Below are positions 28,492 to 37,449 of a stretch of DNA of 64,000 nucleotides, piece by piece. Both the position numbers and the translations under genes were made by a program. Numbering within the stretch: position 1 is the first letter of the stretch; every line of letters starts with the position of its first letter. Origin of the DNA: Chloroflexota bacterium (GTDB lineage: Bacteria > Chloroflexota > Anaerolineae > Aggregatilineales > Phototrophicaceae); NCBI GenBank assembly GCA_026707665.1, contig JAPOWK010000159.1, positions 62,001-126,000 on the forward strand. Direction: 5' to 3'. Under the pieces are notes generated by a model. That model saw only the letters and a list, made by a program, of their open reading frames with translations. It was not told the origin of the DNA and did not search any database.

Positions 28492-30162
28492 TTAGCTTCG
28501 GTCCATGCCCAAGCTGGATTGCGCCCGTAAGCGGCCTAGTTCATCGCGATATTCGGCCGATGCCTGAATCAGCGCGGAGAATAGCGGGTGCGGTCGATTT
28601 GGCCGGCTCAAGAATTCAGGATGAAATTGGCAGCCCAGCATGAAGGGATGATCCTCCAGTTCGGTGATTTCCACCAGGATGCCGTCTGGGCTTAAGCCAC
28701 TGAAGCAGACGCCGTTCGCGGCAAATACGTCGCGATAATCGTTGTTGAATTCAAAGCGATGGCGGTGACGCTCCAGGATTTCGCCACGCGCATAGGCTTG
28801 GGAAGCCAGCGAATTTGGCGCCAGGACACAAGGATATTCTCCCAGCCTCATCGTGCCGCCCATGTCGGTGATGGCGCGCTGCTCCATCATGAGATCAATC
28901 ACTGGATAAGGCGTACTCATGTCAAACTCGGAACTGTTGGCGTCGTCCAGCCCCAAGACATTGCGGGCATACTCAATGCACATGACTTGCATTCCCAGGC
29001 AAAGGCCGAGATAAGGCACCTTGTTCTCACGCGCATATCTCGCGGCAATGATCTTGCCTTCAATGCCGCGATATCCAAAACCGCTCCCCACTATCATCCC
29101 GTCCAGCTCGTCGAGTTCAGCGATGCCTTTGCCTTTTTCCAATGAGCCGGAGTGAATCCAGCGGATCTCAACATCCTGGTTTTGCTGAATGCCGGCGTGC
29201 GCGATCGCTTCCTTGACCGACATGTAGGCGTCGTGCAACTCAACGTACTTGCCCACAATGGCGATGCGCAGCTTTTCTTTGGCCAAACGGCATTTGCTGA
29301 CGATGTTGTGCCATTCGGTGAGATCGGGTGAATCGGCTTCGAGTCGCAATCGCTTCATAATGAACTCGCCCAGGCCGGTTTCCTCGATCATGAGCGGGAC
29401 GGCATAAATGTTATCAGCCGTCTCCAGAGGAATAACCGCGTTTTCGTCGACATCGCAGAATAGGGCAATCTTGCTGATGATATCGTCGTTGATCGGGTGA
29501 TCGGTACGCGCGATGATCACATTCGGCTGGATACCAATGCCGCGCAGCTCACGGACGCTATGCTGCGTCGGCTTCGTCTTCAACTCGTCTGTCGCGCCGA
29601 TATGCGGTAAGAACGTGACATGAACATAGAGAGAATCACGCCGCTTTAATTCAGTGCGCAACTGGCGTAGCGCCTCCAAAAAGGGAAGACTTTCGATATC
29701 GCCCGCGGTGCCTCCGACTTCGACAATCACCACATCCGCGTTGGTCTGCCTGCCCACGACTTTGATGCAGCGCTTGATTTCGTTGGTGATATGGGGGACG
29801 ACCTGGATCGTTCCGCCAAGGTAATCGCCCTTGCGCTCTTTCTCAATAACCGTTTGGTATACTTGGCCAGCGGTAACGTTTGAGAGTCGGCTGACGTTTT
29901 CGTCAACGAAGCGTTCATAGTGGCCCAGATCCAAATCAGTTTCAGCCCCATCAGACGTGACGAATACCTCCCCATGCTGATACGGGCTCATCGTACCGGG
30001 GTCGACATTGAGATAGGGATCGAGCTTTTGAATCGCGACTCGTAAGCCGCGCGCTTTTAGAATGCGCCCAATCGCTGCGACTGTCAGCCCCTTGCCCACG
30101 GAACTAACCACACCGCCGGTACAAAAGATGTATTTGGGCTTTGTATTCACTTGTCCGACCAT
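28492..30162 (-). CDS. pyrG: CTP synthase
   Basis: Makes CTP from UTP, ATP and glutamine. The 556-residue enzyme has the synthase domain (KYIFCTGGVVSSVGKGL opening the ATP site, then YLNVDPGTMSPYQHGEVFV) and a C-terminal class I glutamine amidotransferase domain with the nucleophile Cys in YLGLCLGMQVMCIEYARN and the His/Glu pair in GCQFHPEFLSRP. Length and motifs are standard. The Roadblock gene lies upstream on the same strand with a 62-base gap. Confidence 0.97.
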   Translation of the reverse strand: MVGQVNTKPKYIFCTGGVVSSVGKGLTVAAIGRILKARGLRVAIQKLDPYLNVDPGTMSPYQHGEVFVTSDGAETDLDLGHYERFVDENVSRLSNVTAGQVYQTVIEKERKGDYLGGTIQVVPHITNEIKRCIKVVGRQTNADVVIVEVGGTAGDIESLPFLEALRQLRTELKRRDSLYVHVTFLPHIGATDELKTKPTQHSVRELRGIGIQPNVIIARTDHPINDDIISKIALFCDVDENAVIPLETADNIYAVPLMIEETGLGEFIMKRLRLEADSPDLTEWHNIVSKCRLAKEKLRIAIVGKYVELHDAYMSVKEAIAHAGIQQNQDVEIRWIHSGSLEKGKGIAELDELDGMIVGSGFGYRGIEGKIIAARYARENKVPYLGLCLGMQVMCIEYARNVLGLDDANSSEFDMSTPYPVIDLMMEQRAITDMGGTMRLGEYPCVLAPNSLASQAYARGEILERHRHRFEFNNDYRDVFAANGVCFSGLSPDGILVEITELEDHPFMLGCQFHPEFLSRPNRPHPLFSALIQASAEYRDELGRLRAQSSLGMDRS

Positions 30163-30224
30163 TTCTCCACATCGTAAAAGCGCGAGACCAAGGTGCTTAT
30201 CTCGGGCGCCCCGGATTCAGCGCG

Positions 30225-30596
30225 TCACACGAGCTGACGCAGTTCGCTCGCGGCCCGTTTCATATCGAGGAAAAGCAGTCCCAACTTTGCCTCTTCACTG
30301 GCCAAGGCAGTTAGCACGGCGTTCTCGTTCACCGCAATAAGCAGAACATAGCCAACCTCGCCCCGAATAAACACCTGGCTTAGCTCGCCACGTTGCAAGT
30401 CATGAGCGATTCGCTCGCCCAAAGCCAGCATCGCCGCCGACATCGACGCCACCAGGTCGTCGGTCAGCCCGTTTGGCAAACGCGAGGCGATCATCAACCC
30501 CTCGACACTGATAACGGCGGTCCCTTCCAGCTCCGGCGTCAGCGATTCCAGATCAATCAGGTGTCGCTCGATTAATTCTTCCCTGGACGCGCTCAT
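30225..30596 (-). CDS. Roadblock/LC7 domain protein (MglB-like)
   Basis: A 123-residue single-domain protein of the Roadblock/LC7 fold, with the pattern LEGTAVISVEGLMIASRLPN followed by the helix DDLVASMSAAMLALGERIAHDL and the strand QVFIRGEVGYVLLIAV. Such proteins act as dimers that regulate small Ras-like GTPases (MglB acts on MglA) or serve in polarity and signalling. No GTPase gene is adjacent, so the partner is elsewhere. ATG 30596 is used; in-frame TTG and GTG codons lie up to 12 bases upstream. Confidence 0.85.
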   Translation of the reverse strand: MSASREELIERHLIDLESLTPELEGTAVISVEGLMIASRLPNGLTDDLVASMSAAMLALGERIAHDLQRGELSQVFIRGEVGYVLLIAVNENAVLTALASEEAKLGLLFLDMKRAASELRQLV

Positions 30597-30876
30597 CAAT
30601 TGCACCAACGGTGGCGCCTCAGAACAAACCTATTACCAACATTGTACAACCACAGACTCATGATACTATCTAGTGGCGACCAAGATGAAATTCAACTTCT
30701 GATTGATGAATCCGTACGTGCGAAGCTGCCACACTGCAAATCGCTGAATTTCATTATACTCGCAATAGGCTGGACGGCAAGTTGCCGGGTGCGCGAATGT
30801 CAATCTAGCCGCATTCTTTAATCGATGATTCCGCTATACTAAGACTTGAGAATCGACTCAACTTGGAAGCTGGAGT

Positions 30877-31875
30877 ATGAGTGAGCAGTTAAGAACGCAA
30901 AGCCCGGCGAGTCATGTGCGGCAAGCTACGGAAACGGTCAAGGAAATCACGGAGCGTATCGCGAACAGCGTCGGTCAGGTCATTTTAGGAAAGAATAACG
31001 AAGTCCGACTGACGATACTGGGCATGCTCTGCCGGGGCCATATCCTGCTTGAGGATATCCCCGGTGTCGGCAAGACGATGATGGCTAAGTCGCTCGCGCG
31101 CGCCGTCGGCTGTACCTTCAATCGCATTCAATTCACGCCGGATATGCTGCCTTCTGACATCACCGGCGTGTCGATTTTCAATCCCAAATCCCGCGAATTC
31201 GAGTTTCGGCCCGGTCCCATTATGGCGCAAATTGTGCTGGCCGACGAGATAAATCGGGCGACGCCTAAGACTCAATCGGCGCTGCTAGAGGCGATGGAAG
31301 AAGGGCAAATGACCGTTGACGGCGTCACCTATCGCCTTAGCAACCCTTTCCTCATTATGGCGACGCAAAACCCAATCGAATACGAAGGCACTTTCCCTCT
31401 GCCGGAAGCGCAGTTGGATCGTTTCCTGATTCGCATCCAAATGGGCTATCCGCAGCCGCAGGATGAACTGAATATCCTCGCCTCGCAGCAGTATCAGCAT
31501 CCCATTCAGAATCTGCAGCAGGTGGTCACTTTGAAGGAATTGCTGGCCGTCCAGCAGTTGATTAAGGACGTCTATGTCGCCAAAGAGGTCCAGCAGTATA
31601 TCATCAACCTGATTACCGCATCCAGGCGGCATGGCGATGTCTACCTGGGCAGCAGTCCGCGCGGGTCCCTGGCGCTATTCCGCACGGCACAAGCGCGAGC
31701 GGCAATGAGCGGACGTGACTTCGCTATCCCCGACGATGTCAAAGCCTTGGCCGAAGTGACGCTGGCCCACCGCATCATTGTGGGACCGGCGGCGCGTCTC
31801 AAAAATATCACTTCACGGGCGATCGTACAGGACATCCTGCAATCGACACCGGTTCCCGGTTCTTCCGTTCGTTAA
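30877..31875 (+). CDS. MoxR-family AAA+ ATPase
   Basis: A 332-residue AAA+ chaperone-like ATPase. It has Walker [21 protein letters not shown], Walker [20 protein letters not shown], MoxR-specific [10 protein letters not shown] and sensor 1 [26 protein letters not shown]. MoxR proteins typically work with a DUF58 protein to insert cofactors or assemble complexes. A DUF58 gene starts 7 bases downstream here, which fits. It is preceded by a 280-base region where I see only an isolated TATACT (30836-30841) without a good -35. Confidence 0.93.
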   Translation: MSEQLRTQSPASHVRQATETVKEITERIANSVGQVILGKNNEVRLTILGMLCRGHILLEDIPGVGKTMMAKSLARAVGCTFNRIQFTPDMLPSDITGVSIFNPKSREFEFRPGPIMAQIVLADEINRATPKTQSALLEAMEEGQMTVDGVTYRLSNPFLIMATQNPIEYEGTFPLPEAQLDRFLIRIQMGYPQPQDELNILASQQYQHPIQNLQQVVTLKELLAVQQLIKDVYVAKEVQQYIINLITASRRHGDVYLGSSPRGSLALFRTAQARAAMSGRDFAIPDDVKALAEVTLAHRIIVGPAARLKNITSRAIVQDILQSTPVPGSSVR

Positions 31876-31881
31876 GGTCTC

Positions 31882-33135
31882 ATGCCCAACCGCCGCAACG
31901 CCTTATATCTTTTGGCGATTATCAGCCTCTTGACGGGCCTGTTCACCGGTCGCGCGGATTTATTCAACATCAGTTATTTGATCGCGGCGATGATGCTTTT
32001 ATCGCTGCTGTGGACCTGGCTGTCGCTGCGCGGGATTGCCCTGCGGCGCGCCACGCGGACGCGGCGTTCTCAAGTTGGCCGCGTTTTTCAGGAATCCTTT
32101 GGCGTGCGCAAAACCGGCATCCTCCCCAAGCTGTGGCTTGAAATCAACGATCATTCGACCCTGCCGGGTCATTTCGCCAGTCATGTCGTACCTACTCTGG
32201 TCGGCAATCGCGAATACACCTGGGATGTGGAGACGGTCTGCGCGGTTCGCGGTGAATTCCAGCTGGGTCCGATGACCGTCGTCAGCGGCGACCCATTCGG
32301 CCTATTCCACTCGCCACGACGAATTGGGGCGACCGATCGGCTCATCGTGTATCCGATGACGCTCGAAATCAATCGCGTGATTCTGCCGGTCGGCTTCCTC
32401 TCCGGCGGAGACGCCCAGCGGCAGTTGACGCACCAGATTACGACCAATGCCAGCAGCATACGCGACTACGTATCTGGCGATAGTATGAACCGCATTCACT
32501 GGCGCTCGACGGCGCGCACCGGCAATATTATGGTAAAAGAATTCGAATTGGATCCGCTGGTAGATATTTGGCTTCTCAACGACTTCTCGTCCGCCTCGCT
32601 CAGCGAGGATGCGAGCGTGCGCCGAGTCGTCCGGACTGGTAATATCATCCCCAGTTCGACACGGATTCCGCCGTCGACCGAAGAGTATGGCGTGATCATA
32701 GCGGCGTCGCTCGCCAAGCATTTCCTCGATGATGAACGGGTGGTCGGTTACGCCGCTTACACACCTTATCGGCAGGTGTTTCAGCCAGAACGGGGCAGCC
32801 GACAGCTGACGCGCATTCTCGAGGCGCTGGCGTCGGCGCGCAGCACATCCAATCACTCGCTGAAAGATGTGCTGTCGTTGGAGACGCATCTATTCACCAG
32901 AGGAACATCGCTGATGATCATCACCTCAACGGTGACTCAAGATTGGATTGGCGAAGCGCAAGTGTTGCAGCGGCGCGGCATCCGTCTGATTTGTGTCTAC
33001 ATTAACCCAAATACATTCGGCGCCAAGAAGGATTCCAGCGCGATCCGGGGTTTGCTGCAACTGGCAAAGATCCCGACGATCGTTATCAGCAAAGACGATG
33101 ATCTGGCGGTTGCACTGGAACAGCGGCCAGCTTAA
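31882..33135 (+). CDS. DUF58 domain membrane protein
   Basis: A 417-residue protein with two N-terminal membrane helices (residues about 5-50), then a soluble region carrying the DUF58 signature YVSGDSMNRIHWRSTARTG and VKEFELDP at about residues 195-225. A von Willebrand-A-like fold completes the family. DUF58 proteins accompany MoxR ATPases, and this one follows moxR by 7 bases, so the two probably act together. I see no transglutaminase gene, the frequent third member. Confidence 0.88.
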   Translation: MPNRRNALYLLAIISLLTGLFTGRADLFNISYLIAAMMLLSLLWTWLSLRGIALRRATRTRRSQVGRVFQESFGVRKTGILPKLWLEINDHSTLPGHFASHVVPTLVGNREYTWDVETVCAVRGEFQLGPMTVVSGDPFGLFHSPRRIGATDRLIVYPMTLEINRVILPVGFLSGGDAQRQLTHQITTNASSIRDYVSGDSMNRIHWRSTARTGNIMVKEFELDPLVDIWLLNDFSSASLSEDASVRRVVRTGNIIPSSTRIPPSTEEYGVIIAASLAKHFLDDERVVGYAAYTPYRQVFQPERGSRQLTRILEALASARSTSNHSLKDVLSLETHLFTRGTSLMIITSTVTQDWIGEAQVLQRRGIRLICVYINPNTFGAKKDSSAIRGLLQLAKIPTIVISKDDDLAVALEQRPA

Positions 33136-33161
33136 GCGACGTTTTATGGAGAGGCACGGCA

Positions 33162-34307
33162 ATGAAGAATACCTATGACACCATCGTAATTGGCGCGGGT
33201 GCCATGGGCAGCGCGGCCGCCTATTATCTGGGCAAACGAGGTCAGCGAGTCTTGCTGCTCGAGCAATTCGATATTGATCATCGCAGAGGCAGCTCTTACG
33301 GATATTCACGGATTATTCGCTATTCCTACGACCATCCTGAATACGTCGAACTCATGAAAGATACATTTCCGCTCTGGTGCAACGTGGAGGACGAGCTGGG
33401 GGAAACGTTGTATCACCGAACTGGCGGCATCAGCTTTGGACCCGCGGACGACAAATCTTTGCAGGCAACGATCAAGGCGGTAGAAAACGGAGGGATCGAT
33501 TATGAGCTGCTTTCGATAGAAGACGCGCAGGAGCGCTTTCCGCAGTTCAGATTTGCTAGCGATTTCAAGGTGTTGTATCAGCCGGACAGCGGCTTCATCT
33601 CTGCGTCCAAGGCGGTGCGCGGGCATGTCAAACTGGCGCGCCGGCTCGGTGCTGTTGTGATAGAGAGCGCGCCGGTTGATCAGATTCAAGTCAACAGCAA
33701 TAGCGTCAATCTAAGCGTGGCTGGCGACCGCTATTCCGCTGATCATCTTATTGTCACAGCCGGCTCGTGGGCGAGGTCTTTGCTAAACGAGACCGGGATT
33801 GATTTGCCGCTGACCACTTTGCGCTGCCAACTCAATTTTATGTCGCCGGCCGACTGGCGATCCTATGAGTCTGAACGCTGCCCGGTATGGGGCGCCTTCG
33901 TAAGCGAGCGTTTTCGCGAGACGGTATACGGCATCCCGTCGCACGACGGCTCGGGCTTCAAGATCGCCTTCCACGGCGGTCCACCCGTGGGCAGCCCAGA
34001 CGAAATCGACTATGAGCCCGATGCCAGCAATGTCGAGGCGCTGCGCCCATTCATGCGGGCGCATATCCCTGGCATCGCTTCGGCGCCGGCGCGAGAAAGC
34101 AGAATCTGCCTCTATACGCAGACGCCCGACGGGCACTTCATCGTCGATCGCCATCCACAGTATCCGCATGTCGCTATCGGCGCTGGCTTCAGCGGGCACG
34201 GCTTCAAGTTCAGCACGATGGTCGGCAAGATGCTAACGGATATCGTGCTCGATGGCCGCACGCCGCATAATGATGTCTTGTTCAAAGTCAGTCGCTTTTC
34301 AGATTAA
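33162..34307 (+). CDS. FAD-dependent monomeric sarcosine oxidase / N-methyl amino acid oxidase-like
   Basis: A 381-residue DAO-superfamily flavoenzyme. The FAD-binding IVIGAGAMGSAAAYYLGKRG is at the N-terminus, and RRGSSYGYSRIIRYSY follows, the segment that contacts FAD in MSOX and MTOX. RICLYTQTPDGHFIVDRHP carries the Cys that is covalently attached to FAD in monomeric sarcosine oxidase. The GAGFSGHGFKFSTMVGKMLTD segment completes the fold. It would oxidise N-methyl amino acids (sarcosine, N-methyltryptophan or similar), giving formaldehyde and peroxide; the substrate is not determinable here. The 3' end overlaps the convergent acetyltransferase by 20 bases. Confidence 0.88.
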   Translation: MKNTYDTIVIGAGAMGSAAAYYLGKRGQRVLLLEQFDIDHRRGSSYGYSRIIRYSYDHPEYVELMKDTFPLWCNVEDELGETLYHRTGGISFGPADDKSLQATIKAVENGGIDYELLSIEDAQERFPQFRFASDFKVLYQPDSGFISASKAVRGHVKLARRLGAVVIESAPVDQIQVNSNSVNLSVAGDRYSADHLIVTAGSWARSLLNETGIDLPLTTLRCQLNFMSPADWRSYESERCPVWGAFVSERFRETVYGIPSHDGSGFKIAFHGGPPVGSPDEIDYEPDASNVEALRPFMRAHIPGIASAPARESRICLYTQTPDGHFIVDRHPQYPHVAIGAGFSGHGFKFSTMVGKMLTDIVLDGRTPHNDVLFKVSRFSD

Positions 34308-34974
34308 TCGTCCACCAATGATAGGCGCCGATTCTCTGGAAGCCATTCGCATGCAACAGCGTTTCCGTCTCAAGCGCATTGCTCGGGATTACCGCGCCGA
34401 TGACCGACGCATCACTCTGGGAAGCCTGGTGATGGGCATCTGCGACCGCTTCCCGGCTCAGTTCCCCTTCCAGCCACAAGCCGGCGTAGCTGAGCGTCTT
34501 TACTGGGATCAGATGCGCATTGTGAACATGCGAGCGGGATGCGACTGGCTGCGGATGGACGACGTACAACTCGAAGGTATTTGGGGACCTGGCAAATCCA
34601 TGTCGGCGGCAAAGCTTCTGCATCGGCGCGTTGTCGCAGCGCACGAGCGCGCGTATCTGCCGCGCTGCCTCGTCCGTTACAAGGGCGATGCTCGCCGCCA
34701 CCAATCTGTCGCCAGCGCCGCGCCTCTGCGCCTCTGGAGCGACCGCCAGCAAATCTAGCTCGAAGCGGCGTCCTCCCGTCGGATGAGGCGTGAAGAAGCA
34801 GCCGATGAAGCCAATGATCTCAGCTTCGTTAGTGGCGACAAAGGTTCTGCCTTCGGCTAGAATCCTGCGCACTCGGGGCGATGCCGCGTCAATGGAGGCG
34901 ACGCCCGCTTCCGCCGCGATGCGCCCAATCGCGCCCGCATCTTCAGGATACGCGAGGCGGATCTGTACGCTCAT
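34288..34974 (-). CDS. GNAT-family acetyltransferase with C-terminal GNAT-like half
   Basis: A 228-residue protein. The N-terminal GNAT domain (residues 1-145) shows VQIRLAYPEDAGAIGRIA, the core strand FELDLLAVAPEAQRRGAGDRL with the acetyl-CoA loop, and ALVRCDNAPMQKLCRRHGF. The C-terminal 85 residues resemble a second, incomplete GNAT half (ASVIGAVIPSNALETETLL, LHANGFQRIGAYHWWTINL), lacking a clear acetyl-CoA loop. Substrate unknown. ATG 34974 is chosen; the frame extends to 35061, but that part does not match GNAT sequences and overlaps the next divergent gene. Confidence 0.8.
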   Translation of the reverse strand: MSVQIRLAYPEDAGAIGRIAAEAGVASIDAASPRVRRILAEGRTFVATNEAEIIGFIGCFFTPHPTGGRRFELDLLAVAPEAQRRGAGDRLVAASIALVTDEAARQIRALVRCDNAPMQKLCRRHGFARSPNTFELYVVHPQPVASRSHVHNAHLIPVKTLSYAGLWLEGELSREAVADAHHQASQSDASVIGAVIPSNALETETLLHANGFQRIGAYHWWTINLKSD

Positions 34975-35048
34975 TGATTTTTCGCCATGCGCGACCCATA
35001 ATGAAACGCTGAAGCCTTGCAGTCCAGCCAGCATTATCGAGTGAAATC

Positions 35049-36665
35049 TTGTCAGTCGCAACTCCCGCGCGCCAACCTGTGGCGCTGAGCAAAAGGTATC
35101 TCTACCTTATCGCCTTCACCAGCGGCATGGCGACGCTTGCAATTGAACTTTCGGCTTCGCGATTGCTGGGCAGCGTATTCGGCAACAGCAATCTGGTGTG
35201 GGCAAATGTCATCGGTTTGATGCTGCTTTATCTGACCGCGGGCTACTTTCTTGGCGGTCGCCTGGCAGATCGTTTCCCGCGCGCGGATGTGCTGCTCCGG
35301 CTGATATTATGGGCGGCTTTCCTCAGCGGGCTGATCCCGCTCGTGGCGCGCCCCATTATTTCAAGGGCGGCGCAGGCTGTATTCGGCGCGGAAGCGGCGC
35401 TGGCGCTGGGTTCATTCATTGTCATTCTGATTTTATTCTCGGTGCCCGTTACCCTTCTAGGCACTGTATCGCCCTTTGTAATCCGCCTCGCCGTGACCGA
35501 GATCGCGGATAGCGGCAAAGTTGCCGGACAGGTCTACGCGATCAGCACGCTAGGCAGCTTGTTGGGTACGTTTTTGCCGGTCCTCGTTACGATTCCGCAA
35601 ATTGGCACGACGCGCACCTTCCTTTTCTTCTCGGGCTTGCTGTTTGTCGTCGCCTTCGTCGCGCTCTGGCGAAAGCATCGGCGAGCCGCCATGCCCTACG
35701 CCCTGCTGCCGCTCATCCTGGCGCTGCCGGCCGGCGCCGTTCTCGGCAGTCCACTGCGTCCAGCGGCGCGCGGCGCCAGCTTGATTTACGCTGGCGAAAG
35801 CGCCTATAACTATATTCAGGTTCAGGAAGATTCCGAGGGCTATCGCTACCTTTATCTCAATGAAGGCCAGGGCGTGCACAGTCTATGGCACGAGACCGAA
35901 ATCTTCTTCGGCGGGACTTGGGACTATTTCCTGGCTGCGCCCTATTTCAACGATGCGCCTTTTCGCGCCGACGAAGTTCGCTCCTTGCTCTTGATTGGCT
36001 CGGCGGCAGGCACCGTTGCGCGACAGCACGCGACAGTCTATGACGTTATCACTATTGATGGCATCGAACTTGACCCTGAGATTGTCGCCGTTGGCGCCGA
36101 GTTTTTCGACATGAATGCGTCGGCGATTCCGCAGCTCACAACGCATATCGGGGACGGACGCCATTTGCTCAATCGAATGGAACAACAGTACACGGTGATC
36201 GCCATTGATGCGTACCGGCCGCCCTATATTCCCTGGCATCTGACCACCGTCGAATTCTTCACCGAAGCGAGAGCTCGTTTGACGGAACAAGGGGTCGTCG
36301 CCATTAATGTTGGGCGGACGGATACCGACCGGCGCCTGGTTGAAGCGCTGTCACAGACATTGTTGGAAGTCTTTCCCAGCGTTCACGCGATTGACGTGCC
36401 GCAATCCTTCAATTCGATTCTGGTAGCGACCAATCAAGCAACGAGCGATTCCAACTTGCGCGCGAACCTGAATCATCCGGTCGGCGGCGGCGATCCGGTT
36501 TTGAATGACATTCTGGCCAACGCTGCTGAGAACATCGTGCCTTTGGGTGAGAGCGACATCGTATTCACCGATGATCGGGCGCCGGTCGAGACATTGGTGG
36601 ATTCCATCGTGCTGGACTTTCTGCTGGCGGGCCGCGCCGAGGAGTTTCGGCTGGACAATGAATGA
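35049..36665 (+). CDS. Membrane-fused spermidine synthase-like protein
   Basis: A 538-residue protein. Residues about 15-235 form eight or so membrane helices (IAFTSGMATLAIELSASRLL, the typical opening). Residues 260-520 form a Rossmann aminopropyltransferase-like domain, with LLLIGSAAGTVARQ as the SAM-type glycine loop, TIDGIELDPEIV and VIAIDAYRPPYIPWHL carrying the catalytic-loop Asp. Such fused proteins are widespread, but their function is not settled; polyamine synthesis has not been shown for most. The start is TTG 35049, with no better in-frame codon before the first helix. It overlaps the next gene by 8 bases. Confidence 0.82.
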   Translation: MSVATPARQPVALSKRYLYLIAFTSGMATLAIELSASRLLGSVFGNSNLVWANVIGLMLLYLTAGYFLGGRLADRFPRADVLLRLILWAAFLSGLIPLVARPIISRAAQAVFGAEAALALGSFIVILILFSVPVTLLGTVSPFVIRLAVTEIADSGKVAGQVYAISTLGSLLGTFLPVLVTIPQIGTTRTFLFFSGLLFVVAFVALWRKHRRAAMPYALLPLILALPAGAVLGSPLRPAARGASLIYAGESAYNYIQVQEDSEGYRYLYLNEGQGVHSLWHETEIFFGGTWDYFLAAPYFNDAPFRADEVRSLLLIGSAAGTVARQHATVYDVITIDGIELDPEIVAVGAEFFDMNASAIPQLTTHIGDGRHLLNRMEQQYTVIAIDAYRPPYIPWHLTTVEFFTEARARLTEQGVVAINVGRTDTDRRLVEALSQTLLEVFPSVHAIDVPQSFNSILVATNQATSDSNLRANLNHPVGGGDPVLNDILANAAENIVPLGESDIVFTDDRAPVETLVDSIVLDFLLAGRAEEFRLDNE

Positions 36666-37398
36666 TTCGCGCGCAATTCAGCATGTCGTCCGGCTGTATT
36701 TTTCGCTTGCTGTCCCGCTCTGGCTCGTTCTGGCGGGGGTCCGCTTGCTGCTAAGCGAGCAATTCCTGCATTTTGAATATCGGCGCCCGGGGTTCCCCAC
36801 GGATGCCTATGGCTTCGACATTGAAGACCGCATCCGTTATGGTCCGGTCGCCCTCAACTTTCTCTTCAATGGCGAAGCTATAGACTACTTGGCTTCGCAG
36901 CGAATGCCGCGGGAGAAGTGCTGGAATCCGGCGCCCGGCGCGGCCGACTGCCCTTTGTTTAGCCAGCGCGAATTGCGGCATATGGCGGATGTAAAGCGTA
37001 CAACGACCCTGGCGTTTGCGCTGGCGCTCATCAGCGCGTTCGTCGGCGCTTGCACCATGCTTGCCAGCCTGCAAAACCAGGGATTCCGTTTTGAAATCGC
37101 GGTCGGCATACAGCGCGGCTGCAAGCTCGCTCTTCTCTCGATAGCGTTCCTGGCTGTATTAGCCATAGCGGCTTGGGATCGATCATTTGACGCCTTCCAT
37201 GAAGTCTTCTTCGCCGCGGGCACCTGGCGCTTTCCGTTTTCGGACAGCCTGATTCGCCTCTATCCGGAGCAGCTATTCATTGACGCCGCTCTGCTGATCG
37301 CCATCCTCGTATCGCTGTCCGCCGTCGCACTGCTGCGCCTTCTGATGGTACGTGACCGAACTCTATTTGTCTTCTTGAAAGTACAGCAAAAGTTGTGA
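36658..37398 (+). CDS. DUF1461 / TIGR01906-like integral membrane protein
   Basis: A 246-residue membrane protein with four predicted helices (residues about 15-35, 110-135, 155-180 and 205-235). The TIGR01906/DUF1461 pattern is visible: FEYRRPGFPTDAYGF, then DRIRYGPVALNFLFNGE, RELRHMADVK, and late FAAGTWRFPFSDSLIRLYPE. Function is unknown in the family. The start at ATG 36658 overlaps the spermidine-synthase-like stop by 8 bases, so the two are likely co-translated and may form one membrane complex. Confidence 0.85.
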   Translation: MNDSRAIQHVVRLYFSLAVPLWLVLAGVRLLLSEQFLHFEYRRPGFPTDAYGFDIEDRIRYGPVALNFLFNGEAIDYLASQRMPREKCWNPAPGAADCPLFSQRELRHMADVKRTTTLAFALALISAFVGACTMLASLQNQGFRFEIAVGIQRGCKLALLSIAFLAVLAIAAWDRSFDAFHEVFFAAGTWRFPFSDSLIRLYPEQLFIDAALLIAILVSLSAVALLRLLMVRDRTLFVFLKVQQKL

Positions 37399-37449
37399 AC
37401 GACCTTAAGATGTGTTAACTTCGTTCGATTGCATCATTTGGTCTGTTTG

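Noticed and set aside
30600..30821. 73-codon rightward ORF before moxR
   Set aside because: It has no ribosome-binding site or recognisable protein pattern and starts in the upstream region of the leftward Roadblock gene.
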